A DNA stretch of 64,000 bases from Bacillota bacterium (lineage in GTDB: Bacteria > Bacillota > Clostridia > Christensenellales > SZUA-584). How positions within the stretch are numbered: position 1 is the stretch's first letter; every line of letters begins with the position of its first letter. Both the position numbers and the translations under genes were made by a program. Of the stretch, positions 35,101 through 43,220 are shown one piece after another. The notes beneath the pieces were generated by a model that was not told where the DNA came from, made no database searches, and was given only the letters and a program-made list of their open reading frames with translations. The DNA is taken from assembly GCA_023415915.1 (NCBI GenBank), contig JAEZIZ010000083.1:124001-188000 (forward strand), in the 5' to 3' direction.

Positions 35101-35688
35101 TTGGAGTATATCCTCTATGCGTATAAGGTTAAAACGCGTCTTTTCAAGCTTGCGCTCCGCTTCCTCTTTGCGCACGCGGTATTTCATTATGCCCGAAGCT
35201 TCTTCAAAAACGCGCCTTCTGTCCACAGAACGCTCGCTTAAAATCTCGTCTATCCTGCCCTGCCCGATTATCGAATAGCCTTCCTTGCCTATGCCCGTGT
35301 CGCGGAACATAGAAAGTATATCCTTAAGCCTGCACTTGGCGCCGTTTATGTAATACTCGCCTTCGCCCGAGCTGTAGAGTTTGCGCGTTATCTGTATTTC
35401 CGAGAACGCAGAATCCACGCGTTTGTCGCTGTTATCGAATATGAGCGATACTTCGCAGAACGAGCGCGGCTTGCGCGTCTGCGTGCCCGCAAATATGACG
35501 TCCTGCATAACGGTTCCCCGAAGCGTTTTAGGGCTCTGTTCTCCCAGCACCCATCTTACCGCGTCGGAAACGTTGCTCTTGCCGCTTCCGTTAGGGCCGA
35601 CAACTCCCGTTATCGATCCGTTCATGTTTATTACCGTTTTTTCCGGGAACGATTTGAATCCCGACATTTCTATCGACTTCAGAAACAA
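32134..35688 (-). CDS. smc: Chromosome segregation protein SMC
   Basis: This 1184-residue SMC ATPase has an N-terminal Walker A (VGPNGSGKSNVSDAVRW, about 30-46). Two long coiled coils flank a hinge near residues 500-670 (GTFADLISVP to GGAITGGS). The C-terminal ABC signature is LLSGGEKALTA and Walker B is CILDEIDAALDD. The start is TTG at 35686-35688, giving the expected MFLKSIEMSGFKSF N-terminus. It forms the condensin-like complex with ScpA and ScpB, which are not in this window. Confidence 0.98.
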   Translation of the reverse strand: MFLKSIEMSGFKSFPEKTVINMNGSITGVVGPNGSGKSNVSDAVRWVLGEQSPKTLRGTVMQDVIFAGTQTRKPRSFCEVSLIFDNSDKRVDSAFSEIQITRKLYSSGEGEYYINGAKCRLKDILSMFRDTGIGKEGYSIIGQGRIDEILSERSVDRRRVFEEASGIMKYRVRKEEAERKLEKTRFNLIRIEDILQEQRLRLEPLKVQADEAMEYLNLSERLKHLEVNLFLHSYESGKERIEKLKQTKLSLSEERERKREELKELEQLYLAEQENAKTLEKAGSELSDKLSVSLAEVQRVEGEIKLCNERMANLEKDSRRVEEEIKELTAKRGALDKSIAANSHRISDIDNEIKTLKNTASQISDEIAKLTGDYQDRVKFIEAAQVDRLKAIEKIGDVKSALSALNEKQQFLKRQAAEAAQRLESLEKQREEYTALQARLKSELELSAAKSSEVRERYNGYVAARNKAQEESAALLKLLEGLKREHAACTSSLRMLGDMKNSYEGYIGSVKRLMNAAKQDGSLARRIIGTFADLISVPQKFETAIEITLGQALQDVVVGDEDDAKSLISFLRSNDLGRVTFLPLSALRPRYLSDQERKSLKDKGIYGVASDLVSCGGDVKKAADFLLGRTVIVDSSDTAIRVMRENGYSFRAVTIDGDIFNPGGAITGGSTKREVSGLISRDRKEEELKAREAELSKKISETEAVIAAKQKEYESILDDIESASQQLHANEVDMSAVREKLEAAEASAAEAEKTVNECKAQIEELKSDLSSVEGQLTEYDALRSDLEHISEAKDEDCKRLEEEYSRNASVVEEKRKLLHDTDIRIAELYRESASLVSDNERIEREKLELDKSKAVKSKTLELNAESKENLIKLRQQLEMLYKQKTLATEQIRKSQSHISGERESLNRALVQKDESIISLRKEISDLGEKLMRTDFNVEKAETSIQDAQNKLWDTYRLTYANALPERENINISEAQNEAEQIREKIREMGSVNPNAIEDYAELKQRMETLTTQKDDLIVAEEDLRKLIASLVDEMKKTFKTSFEQINRYFNQTFQELFSGGSARLVLEDDEDIMECGIEIIAEPPGKKLQKISLLSGGEKALTAIALLFALLKINPSPVCILDEIDAALDDANVYKLADYLQKYAQKMQFIVITHKKPTMVICDSLYGFAMEEKGVSKLLSVRLD

Positions 35689-35770
35689 TATTAAAGCCCG
35701 CCTTAATAAAGAATTAATAAGCTTAAGAACGCTCTTAACAAACTGCTTAAGACTGTAAATGGTAGTCCTG

Positions 35771-35797
35771 CAAAAAAAAATCGGCTTAAGCCGAGAT
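35771..35797 (-). terminator. Terminator of the hisS to spoVS unit
   Basis: The perfect palindrome TCGGCTTAAGCCGA (35781-35794) is followed on the minus strand by nine T. It stands between spoVS and smc. Confidence 0.88.
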
Positions 35798-35807
35798 GAT
35801 TTAAGCT

Positions 35808-36068
35808 TTAGCGTATCTCCACAAATAGTTTTATGGAAGTCCTCGTTACTCCGTCTATTTCGACGTTTGCAAACGCAGGTATTACAACGAGGTCTATCCC
35901 CCTTGGCGCCATAAACCCTCTTGTAATCGCTATTGCCTTTATTGCCTGATTGACAGCGCCCGCGCCTACCGCAATGACCTCTGCTTTGTGGTAATCATTT
36001 ATCATGGCAGCTATGGCGCCTGCAACTGATTTAGGTTGTGATTTTGTCGAAACTCTTAATGGCTCCAT
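35808..36068 (-). CDS. spoVS: Stage V sporulation protein S
   Basis: This 86-residue Alba-like protein (MEPLRVSTKSQPKSVAGAIA, VGAGAVNQAIKAIAITRG) matches SpoVS end to end. In B. subtilis it acts in late sporulation and septation, but it also occurs in non-sporulators. It has its own promoter and a strong terminator, and is the last gene before smc. Confidence 0.96.
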   Translation of the reverse strand: MEPLRVSTKSQPKSVAGAIAAMINDYHKAEVIAVGAGAVNQAIKAIAITRGFMAPRGIDLVVIPAFANVEIDGVTRTSIKLFVEIR

Positions 36069-36098
36069 AATAACCCCAACTAAAATACATGATGCCTA

Positions 36099-36127
36099 AT
36101 TATAGCAAATAATAATTCAGATGTATA
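36099..36127 (-). promoter_or_regulatory. Candidate sigma-A promoter of spoVS
   Basis: On the minus strand TATACA (36122-36127) and TATAAT (36099-36104) are 17 bases apart, about 30 bases before the spoVS start. The -35 is only a partial match. Confidence 0.55.
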
Positions 36128-36134
36128 TATTTAT

Positions 36135-36461
36135 TTATAAAACAGCATCTATCATATTTTTTATCTTGTCTTTGCCAACCACCCCGACGGATTTTTGAAC
36201 CGCATTTCCGTCCTTGAAAAGTATCAGCGTGGGGATGCTCATCACTCCGAACTTCTGTGCGAGCGCTTCCTGCTCATCTATGTTTATCTTGCCTACCAGT
36301 ATTTTGCCCTCGTAATTCTGCGCTATCTCGTCAATGACGGGCGACAGCATGCGGCAGGGCGTGCACCATTCCGCCCAGAAATCTACCAGAACAGGTTTGT
36401 CGCTTTTAATTACGGTATCGTTGAAGTTCTCGTTCGTTATTTCTGCAATCTTATCTGACAT
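36135..36461 (-). CDS. trxA: Thioredoxin
   Basis: This 108-residue thioredoxin fold has the active site WCTPC (Cys33, Cys36). The usual WCGPC Gly is Thr, a known variant that can shift the redox potential. The conserved cis-Pro is in SIPTLILFK. It follows the RseC-like gene by 15 bases in the hisS operon. Confidence 0.95.
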   Translation of the reverse strand: MSDKIAEITNENFNDTVIKSDKPVLVDFWAEWCTPCRMLSPVIDEIAQNYEGKILVGKINIDEQEALAQKFGVMSIPTLILFKDGNAVQKSVGVVGKDKIKNMIDAVL

Positions 36462-36476
36462 CGCCGTACTCCTTGA

Positions 36477-36923
36477 TCATTTCGTTTCGTTGTCTTTATC
36501 CTGTTTCCTGTCCACCATACGGTATACGTTAGTAACAGTCTTATTATATAACGGATACGCCACTTTTAACAGCAAAAAGGACAAAATGGCAAAAATAATT
36601 CCGCAAATAGCCATTGTTACGTCCGTATTCGGGAATACTCCCCACACTCCGGACAGCAGCCAGCCGAAAACAACGCCGAGTATCAGCATAATAAGAGGGA
36701 CTACGTAAGCTATAGCGGAGGCTTTTAATGCCTTTTTCATAGTTATCTCAACGGAAACGTAATCCCCTGCCGACACGTTTAGTTCGTTCTCCATCTCGAC
36801 CACTATCTCGTTCTGATTCGACAAAAGCCCGCAGGCGCCGCATTTACCGCACGCGGACGTACGGTGAAACTTAACATACGCAGTGTTTCCCTTTATATCC
36901 ACGACTTCGCCGTATTCAGTCAT
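36477..36923 (-). CDS. RseC/MucC-like membrane protein
   Basis: This 148-residue protein has an N-terminal cytoplasmic domain with a Cys cluster (SACGKCGACGLL, about 23-34) and two membrane segments (about 71-92 and 104-122). This is the SoxR-reducing system RseC architecture. Family members act with Rnf-type electron transport or redox control. It abuts the TcdA-like gene and precedes trxA, which suits a redox role, but the partner here is unknown. Confidence 0.88.
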   Translation of the reverse strand: MTEYGEVVDIKGNTAYVKFHRTSACGKCGACGLLSNQNEIVVEMENELNVSAGDYVSVEITMKKALKASAIAYVVPLIMLILGVVFGWLLSGVWGVFPNTDVTMAICGIIFAILSFLLLKVAYPLYNKTVTNVYRMVDRKQDKDNETK

Positions 36924-37607
36924 CTATTCCTCCCGCGCGATATCCCTTATCACTTCTCCGGCCAATGTAAGCCCGCAGAGCCCCGGCATATACGAAACGC
37001 TCGATATCGGCTCTCCCGCCGCCGGAGTCAGCATAGCCTTCTCGTCGCAGCAGACACATTTTAGTTTCTCTATATTCCTCTTGCGCAGTTCCCTGCGCAT
37101 TACTTTTGCAAGCCCGTCGTTCTTTGTTTCCGTTATGTCCGTCACGCGAAATATGCCGCTCGTTCTGTTGCCTGCGCCCATCGCCGATATCACGGGAATG
37201 CCCGCCCGCATGCACGCAGTTATTATTGCGAGCTTGGCCGTCACATTATCAACGGCGTCTACGGCATAAGTGATTCCTTCGATAAGCGACGCTATATTTC
37301 CTTCTTCGACGAACACTTTTTCAGACGTTACGCGGCAGCCAGGGTTAATATCCTCAATGCGCGCCTTCATCAGCTCAACTTTAGGCTTGCCCAGCGTTCT
37401 TGTAAGCGCTATTATCTGGCGGTTTATGTTTGTCGCTTCAACGTCGTCGCTGTCGACGAGCTTTATACCGCCCACGGCAGCGCGGGCAAGCGCCTCGGCC
37501 GCGTAGCCGCCGACGCCTCCTATGCCGAAAACTGCAACTCTGGCAGCTTTAAGCCTCTTTATTCCTTCTTGCCCAAAAAGCTTTTCCTGCCGCGAGAAAT
37601 CACTCAA
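36924..37607 (-). CDS. tcdA: TcdA/ThiF-family tRNA threonylcarbamoyladenosine dehydratase
   Basis: This 227-residue E1-like enzyme has an N-terminal FSRQEKLFGQEG, nucleotide-binding VFGIGGVGGYAAEALAR and the DSDDVEATNINRQ block. It would cyclise t6A37 in tRNA to ct6A using ATP. A late Cys pair (CVCCDEK) is present. It overlaps the aspS stop by four bases and abuts the RseC-like gene. Confidence 0.9.
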   Translation of the reverse strand: MSDFSRQEKLFGQEGIKRLKAARVAVFGIGGVGGYAAEALARAAVGGIKLVDSDDVEATNINRQIIALTRTLGKPKVELMKARIEDINPGCRVTSEKVFVEEGNIASLIEGITYAVDAVDNVTAKLAIITACMRAGIPVISAMGAGNRTSGIFRVTDITETKNDGLAKVMRRELRKRNIEKLKCVCCDEKAMLTPAAGEPISSVSYMPGLCGLTLAGEVIRDIAREE

Positions 37608-39385
37608 GCCTTTACCTTCAATCCCAGCTCTTTAAGCTGCTTTTCGGATACGGCGCCGGGCGCGCCCGTCATCGGGCAGGACGCGTTCTGCACTTTGGGG
37701 AAAGCTATTACGTCGCGAATGGACTGCCGCCCTAGTATAAGCATAGCGAGCCTGTCGAGCCCGAAAGCCAGCCCGCCGTGAGGAGGAGCGCCATATTTGA
37801 GCGCTTCAAGCAGAAATCCAAAGCTCTCCCACGCCTGTTCCTTAGTAAAGCCGAGCGCCTTTAGCATCCTTTCCTGCACTTCCGAGTTGTGTATCCTTAT
37901 GCTTCCGCCGCCCAGCTCGTTGCCGTTAAGCACCATATCGTACGCCTTAGCGTATACGTTCGCAGGGTCCGTTTCCAGTTTATCGAGGTCCTCGTCCTTG
38001 GGCGACGTGAACGGATGATGCATCGCAACGTACCGCTTCTCTTCTTCGCTGTATTCAAACTGCGGGAAATCGACGACCCAAAGCAGATTGAAAGCGTTCT
38101 TATCAATAAGTCCGAGCTTTTCCGCAAGCTTTAAACGAAGGTTGCCCAGCGAGTCGTACACAACCTTGTTTTTGTCGCCCACGAAGAAAATAAGATCGCC
38201 GGTCTTCGCGTCGATGCGCTTTAACAGAGCGTCCAGCTCCTCATCGCTGAAGAACTTCGTTATAGGCGACTGCATGCCCTCCTCTTTCATCGATATCCAG
38301 GCCATACCTTTGGCGCCGTACACCTTTACGAAATCAACGAGTGCGTCTATCTCGCGCCTCGCGAACTTGTCTACCGCGCCCTTTACGTTTAATGTCCTTA
38401 CGCTGCCGCCGTTCTTTACGACGGACGAGAACACCTGAAAGCCGGAGTTTTCCACGATATCGCTTACGTCCACCAGTTCGAGCCCGAAGCGCGTGTCCGG
38501 CTTATCGGAGCCGTACCTGTCCATGGCTTCTTTCCATGTAAGCCGCGGAAGCGGAAGAGGTATGTCTATATCCAACACCTGCTTGAATATATAAGCTATC
38601 AGCCCTTCGTTCAGTGTTATCACGTCGTCCACATCGACGAAAGACATCTCAAGGTCTATCTGCGTGAATTCCGGCTGGCGGTCTGCGCGCAGGTCTTCGT
38701 CGCGGAAGCATTTTACTATCTGGTAGTACCTGTCGAAGCCCGACATCATAAGCACCTGCTTCAATGTCTGCGGAGACTGCGGCAGCGCGTAAAACATGCC
38801 TTCGTGTATTCTTGACGGCACAAGATAATCCCTCGCGCCCTCCGGCGTGCTCTTGGTAAGCATAGGCGTTTCTATCTCAATAAAGCCGTTTTTATTAAGG
38901 TACTCCCTCGCCGCGTTGGCTATCTGGCTCCTTACAAGCAGATTCTTTTGCATTACAGGCCTTCTTAAGTCGAGATACCTGTATTTTAGACGCACTTCTT
39001 CCCTTACCGGCGAATCGTCGGATATCTCAAACGGCGGCGTCTGCGCCTTATTTAAAACTTTAAGCTCCTTAACCCTTACCTCAATAAGACCGGTGGGCAG
39101 CTTTTCATTTACAGTCTCGGGATCCCGCTTTACTATCTTGCCACTTACGGCAATGACAAACTCGTTGCGCAGGCTCTCTACGCGCGCAAAGTCGCCTTCG
39201 AAATACGACTCGTCGAACACTATCTGCATTATGCCCGTCCTGTCCCTAAGGTCAATAAATATAAGTGACCCTAGGTTCCTTCTCGTCTGCACCCATCCCA
39301 TCAGCGTAACGTCGCGGCCGACGTCGCCGAGCGTAAAATTCTCGCAATAGTCTGTTCTTTTCCATCCTTGCATAAACTCGCTCAT
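37604..39385 (-). CDS. aspS: Aspartyl-tRNA synthetase
   Basis: This 593-residue class IIb synthetase is of the bacterial type, with an N-terminal OB-fold anticodon-binding domain (GWVQTRRNLGSLIFIDLRDRTG), a catalytic core (class II motif 2 FRDEDLRADRQPEFTQID) and a GAD insertion. Motif 3 is GLDRLAMLI. The start overlaps the hisS stop by four bases (ATGA), so it is coupled to hisS and under the same T-box. Confidence 0.98.
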   Translation of the reverse strand: MSEFMQGWKRTDYCENFTLGDVGRDVTLMGWVQTRRNLGSLIFIDLRDRTGIMQIVFDESYFEGDFARVESLRNEFVIAVSGKIVKRDPETVNEKLPTGLIEVRVKELKVLNKAQTPPFEISDDSPVREEVRLKYRYLDLRRPVMQKNLLVRSQIANAAREYLNKNGFIEIETPMLTKSTPEGARDYLVPSRIHEGMFYALPQSPQTLKQVLMMSGFDRYYQIVKCFRDEDLRADRQPEFTQIDLEMSFVDVDDVITLNEGLIAYIFKQVLDIDIPLPLPRLTWKEAMDRYGSDKPDTRFGLELVDVSDIVENSGFQVFSSVVKNGGSVRTLNVKGAVDKFARREIDALVDFVKVYGAKGMAWISMKEEGMQSPITKFFSDEELDALLKRIDAKTGDLIFFVGDKNKVVYDSLGNLRLKLAEKLGLIDKNAFNLLWVVDFPQFEYSEEEKRYVAMHHPFTSPKDEDLDKLETDPANVYAKAYDMVLNGNELGGGSIRIHNSEVQERMLKALGFTKEQAWESFGFLLEALKYGAPPHGGLAFGLDRLAMLILGRQSIRDVIAFPKVQNASCPMTGAPGAVSEKQLKELGLKVKA

Positions 39386-40647
39386 ACCTGACCCGCCTTT
39401 ATAAAATCGTTAAGTTCCCCGAAAGGAACCAAAGTTTCCCTGCTGTTTGCCATATCGCGAACTACGGCGGCTTGCTTTTCCATCTCCTCGTCTCCGATTA
39501 TGATTACCCACGCCGCTCCTATCTTATTCGCATACTTAAGCTGCGCTTTTACGCTTCTGCCCATATGGTCGCACTCCGCGCTTATGCCCGCTGCGCGCAG
39601 CTCCGACAATATCGAAAAGCCCTTTACGCTTGCCTTATCGCCCACCGTGCATACGTACGCATTGCAGCCCGGATTCTTTGGCAATTCTATGCCCAGAGAA
39701 TCAAGCGTAAGCAGCAGCCGCTCAATGCCAAGCCCAAAGCCTATACCCGGAGTGGGCGGTCCGCCTATCTCCTCTACAAGCCCGTCGTACCTACCGCCTC
39801 CGCACACCGCGCTCTTTGCGCCTATATCCTGCGCTAATATCTCGAACACCGTCTTGGTATAGTAATCAAGCCCGCGCACGATATAAGGATTTATGGAATA
39901 CTCTATGCCCGCAGCTTCCAGCCGCGATTTTAAGCCGTCAAAATGCCCGGCGCAATCGCCGCACAGATAATCGAGCATTACAGGAGCCTCTTTAACTATA
40001 CGGGCGCAGCCCTCCTCTTTGCAGTCGAGAACGCGCAGCGGATTTGTGGACATCCTCGCGCGGCAGTTGGCGCACAGCCTGTTCTCGTTGATTTTAAGAT
40101 AAGCTCTTAAGTCTTCGTTGTATTTCGGGCGGCATTCCCTGCATCCTATGCTGTTTATATTGAGCTCGAGTCCCGTGATGCCCAAAGACTTGAAAAGCGA
40201 CAGCGCTACGGAAATTACCTCCGCGTCTATCGACGGGCCGGGCGAGCCGAACGCTTCTATGCCGAATTGGTGATGCTCTCTAAAGCGTCCCGCCTGCGGC
40301 CGCTCGTACCTGAACACCGGCGCTGAAAGATAGTATACTTTCACCGGCTGCGCTTCGGCGTAAAGGTTATTTTCTATAAAGCTTCTTACGACGCCGGCAG
40401 TGCCCTCTGGGCGCAGCGTTATGCTGCGGTTTCCCTTATCGAGGAACGTGTACATCTCCTTCTGCACTATATCAGTCGTTCCGCCCACGCCGCGCTGGAA
40501 CAGCTCGGTATGCTCGAATACTGGCGTCCTTATCTCGCTGTAGCCGAACCTTTGGCAAATGTCCCTTATAACGCTCTCTATATACTGCCATTTACCGCTT
40601 TCGCCCGGCAGAACGTCTTTTGTTCCTTTAGGCGCTTTTGTAAGCAT
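39382..40647 (-). CDS. hisS: Histidyl-tRNA synthetase
   Basis: This 421-residue class II synthetase has RPEGTAGVVRSFIENN (motif 2), the histidine-specific GLDYYTKTVFE and GGGRYDGLVEEIGG, and a C-terminal anticodon domain. It is the first gene after the T-box leader, and the ATG at 40645-40647 has GAGGTG upstream. Confidence 0.98.
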   Translation of the reverse strand: MLTKAPKGTKDVLPGESGKWQYIESVIRDICQRFGYSEIRTPVFEHTELFQRGVGGTTDIVQKEMYTFLDKGNRSITLRPEGTAGVVRSFIENNLYAEAQPVKVYYLSAPVFRYERPQAGRFREHHQFGIEAFGSPGPSIDAEVISVALSLFKSLGITGLELNINSIGCRECRPKYNEDLRAYLKINENRLCANCRARMSTNPLRVLDCKEEGCARIVKEAPVMLDYLCGDCAGHFDGLKSRLEAAGIEYSINPYIVRGLDYYTKTVFEILAQDIGAKSAVCGGGRYDGLVEEIGGPPTPGIGFGLGIERLLLTLDSLGIELPKNPGCNAYVCTVGDKASVKGFSILSELRAAGISAECDHMGRSVKAQLKYANKIGAAWVIIIGDEEMEKQAAVVRDMANSRETLVPFGELNDFIKAGQV

Positions 40648-40649
40648 GT

Positions 40650-40870
40650 TTCACCTCATATTGTTATATAATAAAAGTCCCCGTCACATGACAGGGACGA
40701 GCATTAACCCGCGGTACCACCCGTTTTCCCGGGAGCCTCCCCGGACACTTTAAGGCTTATCTACGTGTAAAGAGGCTGTTACCATCGCCAAAGCCGTATC
40801 TTTCCGGTTTCAGTCGCGCCGGGAAAGTCCCTGAAATACGGTCGTTTTTGGACCGGCTTCCTCTTCTTTG
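40650..40870 (-). promoter_or_regulatory. T-box leader of hisS-aspS
   Basis: On the minus strand the T-box consensus GGGTGGTACCGCGGGTT (40722-40706) is intact. It is followed by a terminator stem (40677-40686 with 40689-40698, one wobble) and a T run. A stem III-like CCGGG/CCCGG hairpin precedes it. Stem I is closed by AAGAGG (40865-40860) and CCTCTT (40775-40770), about 96 bases. T-boxes stop transcription when the cognate tRNA is charged. I could not assign the specifier codon (His or Asp expected). Confidence 0.95.
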
Positions 40871-40875
40871 TGCAC

Positions 40876-40904
40876 ATTATACCCTTGCAGTTTATTTTTG
40901 TCTA
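40876..40904 (-). promoter_or_regulatory. Sigma-A promoter of the hisS T-box operon
   Basis: On the minus strand TAGACA (40899-40904) and TATAAT (40876-40881) are separated by 17 bases. The -35 begins three bases after the ackA stop codon, so the promoter is packed against the end of ackA. Confidence 0.85.
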
Positions 40905-40906
40905 TA

Positions 40907-42103
40907 CTATTTGCAAAGCGCGTATGTCTCTTTTGCTATAGCAAGCTCTTCGTTTGTGGGTATGCACCATATCTCTACTTTTGAGTCGTCTTTGGAAATT
41001 TTGGTCTCTTTGCCCCTTGCGGAAGCGTTTTTGTCACTGTCAAGATACGCGCCAAGGTACTCGAGCCCGTCTACGCACATAGCGCGCGTCCTCGAGTCGT
41101 TTTCACCGATACCCGCCGTAAACACAATGGCGTCTGTGCCGCCCATTGCCGCGGTATAAGCCCCGATATACTTTTTGACGGTGTAGCAGAACACTTCGAG
41201 CGCAAATTTAGCGCGTTCATTACCCTCGTCCGCGGCCTTCCAAAGGTCTCTGAAATCGCTCGATACGCCCGACAGGCCAAGTACTCCGCTCTTTTTGTTC
41301 ATGTACGTGTCCATCTCCTTAGGAGACATGCCCGTCTCTTGCATCAGGCAGGGAACTATGGCCGGGTCGATATCGCCGCAGCGCGTACCCATCACTACGC
41401 CTGCAAGAGGCGTCAGCCCCATAGAAGTGTCTATGCATTTTCCGCCTTTTACTGCCGTTATGCTCGAGCCGTTGCCGAGATGGCATACTATTATATTGAC
41501 GTCTTTGGGTTCTATGCCTTTTATCTCGGCATATCTGCCCGCTATGTATTTATGCGACGTGCCGTGGAAGCCGTACCTGCGTATGCCGTATTTGGTATAC
41601 GCTTCATAAGGCAGTCCGTAAAGATACGCACGCTTGGGCATCGACTGATGGAACGCCGTGTCGAACACAGCCACCATCTTTGTGTTGGGCATTATTTCCA
41701 TGCACGCCTCTATGCCCATTATGTTTGCCGGGTTATGCAGCGGCCCGAACTTTATGCATTCCCTAATCGCGTCCAATACGGTTTCGTTGATAATTACGCT
41801 GTCGGTAAACTTTTCCGCAGCGTGCAGCACTCTGTGGCCAACAGCGCCTATCTCGTCCATGCTCGATATAACACCGTGTTCTTTGTCAACTAGCGCCTCG
41901 AGAACGAGCTCCATTGCAACTTTATGGTTGGACATGGGCTGTTTTACTTCAAACGGGTCTTTGCCCGTAGGCTTGTGCGTAAGCACTGAGCCTTCAATGC
42001 CTATGCGCTCCACGAGCCCTTTTGCTATTACCTCATATGTTTTAATGTTGATAAGCTGATATTTAAGCGACGAGCTTCCCGCATTTATGACCAATATATT
42101 CAT
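40907..42103 (-). CDS. ackA: Acetate kinase
   Basis: This 398-residue ASKHA-fold enzyme converts acetyl phosphate and ADP to acetate and ATP. It begins MNILVINAGSSSLKYQLI and contains VFDTAFHQSMP, GFHGTSHKY and FTAGIGENDS. It follows pta by 10 bases, giving substrate-level ATP in a fermenting anaerobe. No terminator of its own is seen; the downstream T-box terminator may serve. Confidence 0.98.
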   Translation of the reverse strand: MNILVINAGSSSLKYQLINIKTYEVIAKGLVERIGIEGSVLTHKPTGKDPFEVKQPMSNHKVAMELVLEALVDKEHGVISSMDEIGAVGHRVLHAAEKFTDSVIINETVLDAIRECIKFGPLHNPANIMGIEACMEIMPNTKMVAVFDTAFHQSMPKRAYLYGLPYEAYTKYGIRRYGFHGTSHKYIAGRYAEIKGIEPKDVNIIVCHLGNGSSITAVKGGKCIDTSMGLTPLAGVVMGTRCGDIDPAIVPCLMQETGMSPKEMDTYMNKKSGVLGLSGVSSDFRDLWKAADEGNERAKFALEVFCYTVKKYIGAYTAAMGGTDAIVFTAGIGENDSRTRAMCVDGLEYLGAYLDSDKNASARGKETKISKDDSKVEIWCIPTNEELAIAKETYALCK

Positions 42104-42113
42104 TATATTCCTC

Positions 42114-43103
42114 CTATTGCTGCGCCTGTACGGCTGTAATAGCTACTACGGATACTATGTCTTCCACGCTGCATCCCCTTGAAAGGTCGTTGACGGGGGC
42201 TGCAAAGCCCTGGCAAATAGGACCGATAGCTTCCGCGCCCGACAGCCTCTGCACCAGCTTGTACCCTATGTTTCCGGCCTGAAGATCGGGGAAAATAAGC
42301 ACGTTGGCTTTTCCGGCCACCGGGCTGCCCGGGGATTTGAGTTGTCCTACTTTTTCCACCAACGCCGCGTCGGCTTGCAGTTCGCCGTCCACCAAAAGGT
42401 CCGGTGCGAGCTTTTTAACTATCTCGGTCGCCTTTACCACTTTATCCACAAGCTCGTGCTTGGCGCTTCCTTTTGTGGAGAACGAAAGCATAGCCACTTT
42501 AGGCGTCATGCCCGCAAGCTGCCTGCCCGTCTGCGCCGTGGAAATGGCAATAGCCGCGAGTTCATTTTCATCCGGGTTGGGATTTACCGCGCAGTCGCCA
42601 AACATCAGTATGCCGTTGTGACCGTAATCGTTTGTTTTGAGTTCCATTATGAAACAGCTTGATACAATCGAGATGCCGGGAAGTGTTTTTATTATCTGAA
42701 GCGCCGGCCTCAGCGTGTTGGCCGTAGAGTTTATCGCTCCTGCCACCATTCCGTCCGCCTCGCCCTTTTTGATCATCATACAAGCGTAAAACAGCGGGTC
42801 TTCCATCGTCGTTTTTGCCTGTTCCATCGAGATGCCTTTGTGCTTTCTCATCTCATAAAATTCGGCAGCGTAGTCGTCCAGCTTTCCCGTTTTGTGCAGG
42901 TCGACTATATCTACTGCCGAGTAATCCAGCCCTGCGGCTTTCGCTCTTATCTCTTGTTCGTTACCTAAGAGTATTACTTTAGCAATACCCTCTTTGGAGA
43001 TAATCTCTGCTGCTTTGATTGTTCTTTCTTCCGTTCCCTCCGGCAGCACCACTCTTTTGACGGAGGAGCGTGCTTTACGCTTGATTTCGTCCATCAGTCC
43101 CAT
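42114..43103 (-). CDS. pta: Phosphate acetyltransferase
   Basis: This 329-residue short-form Pta turns acetyl-CoA and phosphate into acetyl phosphate. It has VLPEGTEERT near the start, GEADGMVAGAINSTAN and the C-terminal LSRGCSVEDIV. It is first of pta-ackA and is divergent from tmcAL, with a 117-base AT-rich gap between them. Confidence 0.97.
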   Translation of the reverse strand: MGLMDEIKRKARSSVKRVVLPEGTEERTIKAAEIISKEGIAKVILLGNEQEIRAKAAGLDYSAVDIVDLHKTGKLDDYAAEFYEMRKHKGISMEQAKTTMEDPLFYACMMIKKGEADGMVAGAINSTANTLRPALQIIKTLPGISIVSSCFIMELKTNDYGHNGILMFGDCAVNPNPDENELAAIAISTAQTGRQLAGMTPKVAMLSFSTKGSAKHELVDKVVKATEIVKKLAPDLLVDGELQADAALVEKVGQLKSPGSPVAGKANVLIFPDLQAGNIGYKLVQRLSGAEAIGPICQGFAAPVNDLSRGCSVEDIVSVVAITAVQAQQ

Positions 43104-43220
43104 TTTAATTGCCCTACTCCCTTCAATACAAAAACAAATATCTAAACAATACGTTTAAGTGATATAATTAAACAGCCATAATATTATATTAAATAATTTC
43201 GCTTTTGAAAAGGAGAAAAT

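Noticed and set aside
35689..35770. Cluster of CTTAAG sites upstream of smc
   Set aside because: Several short palindromes in AT-rich DNA, with no consistent spacing or pairing that suggests an element.
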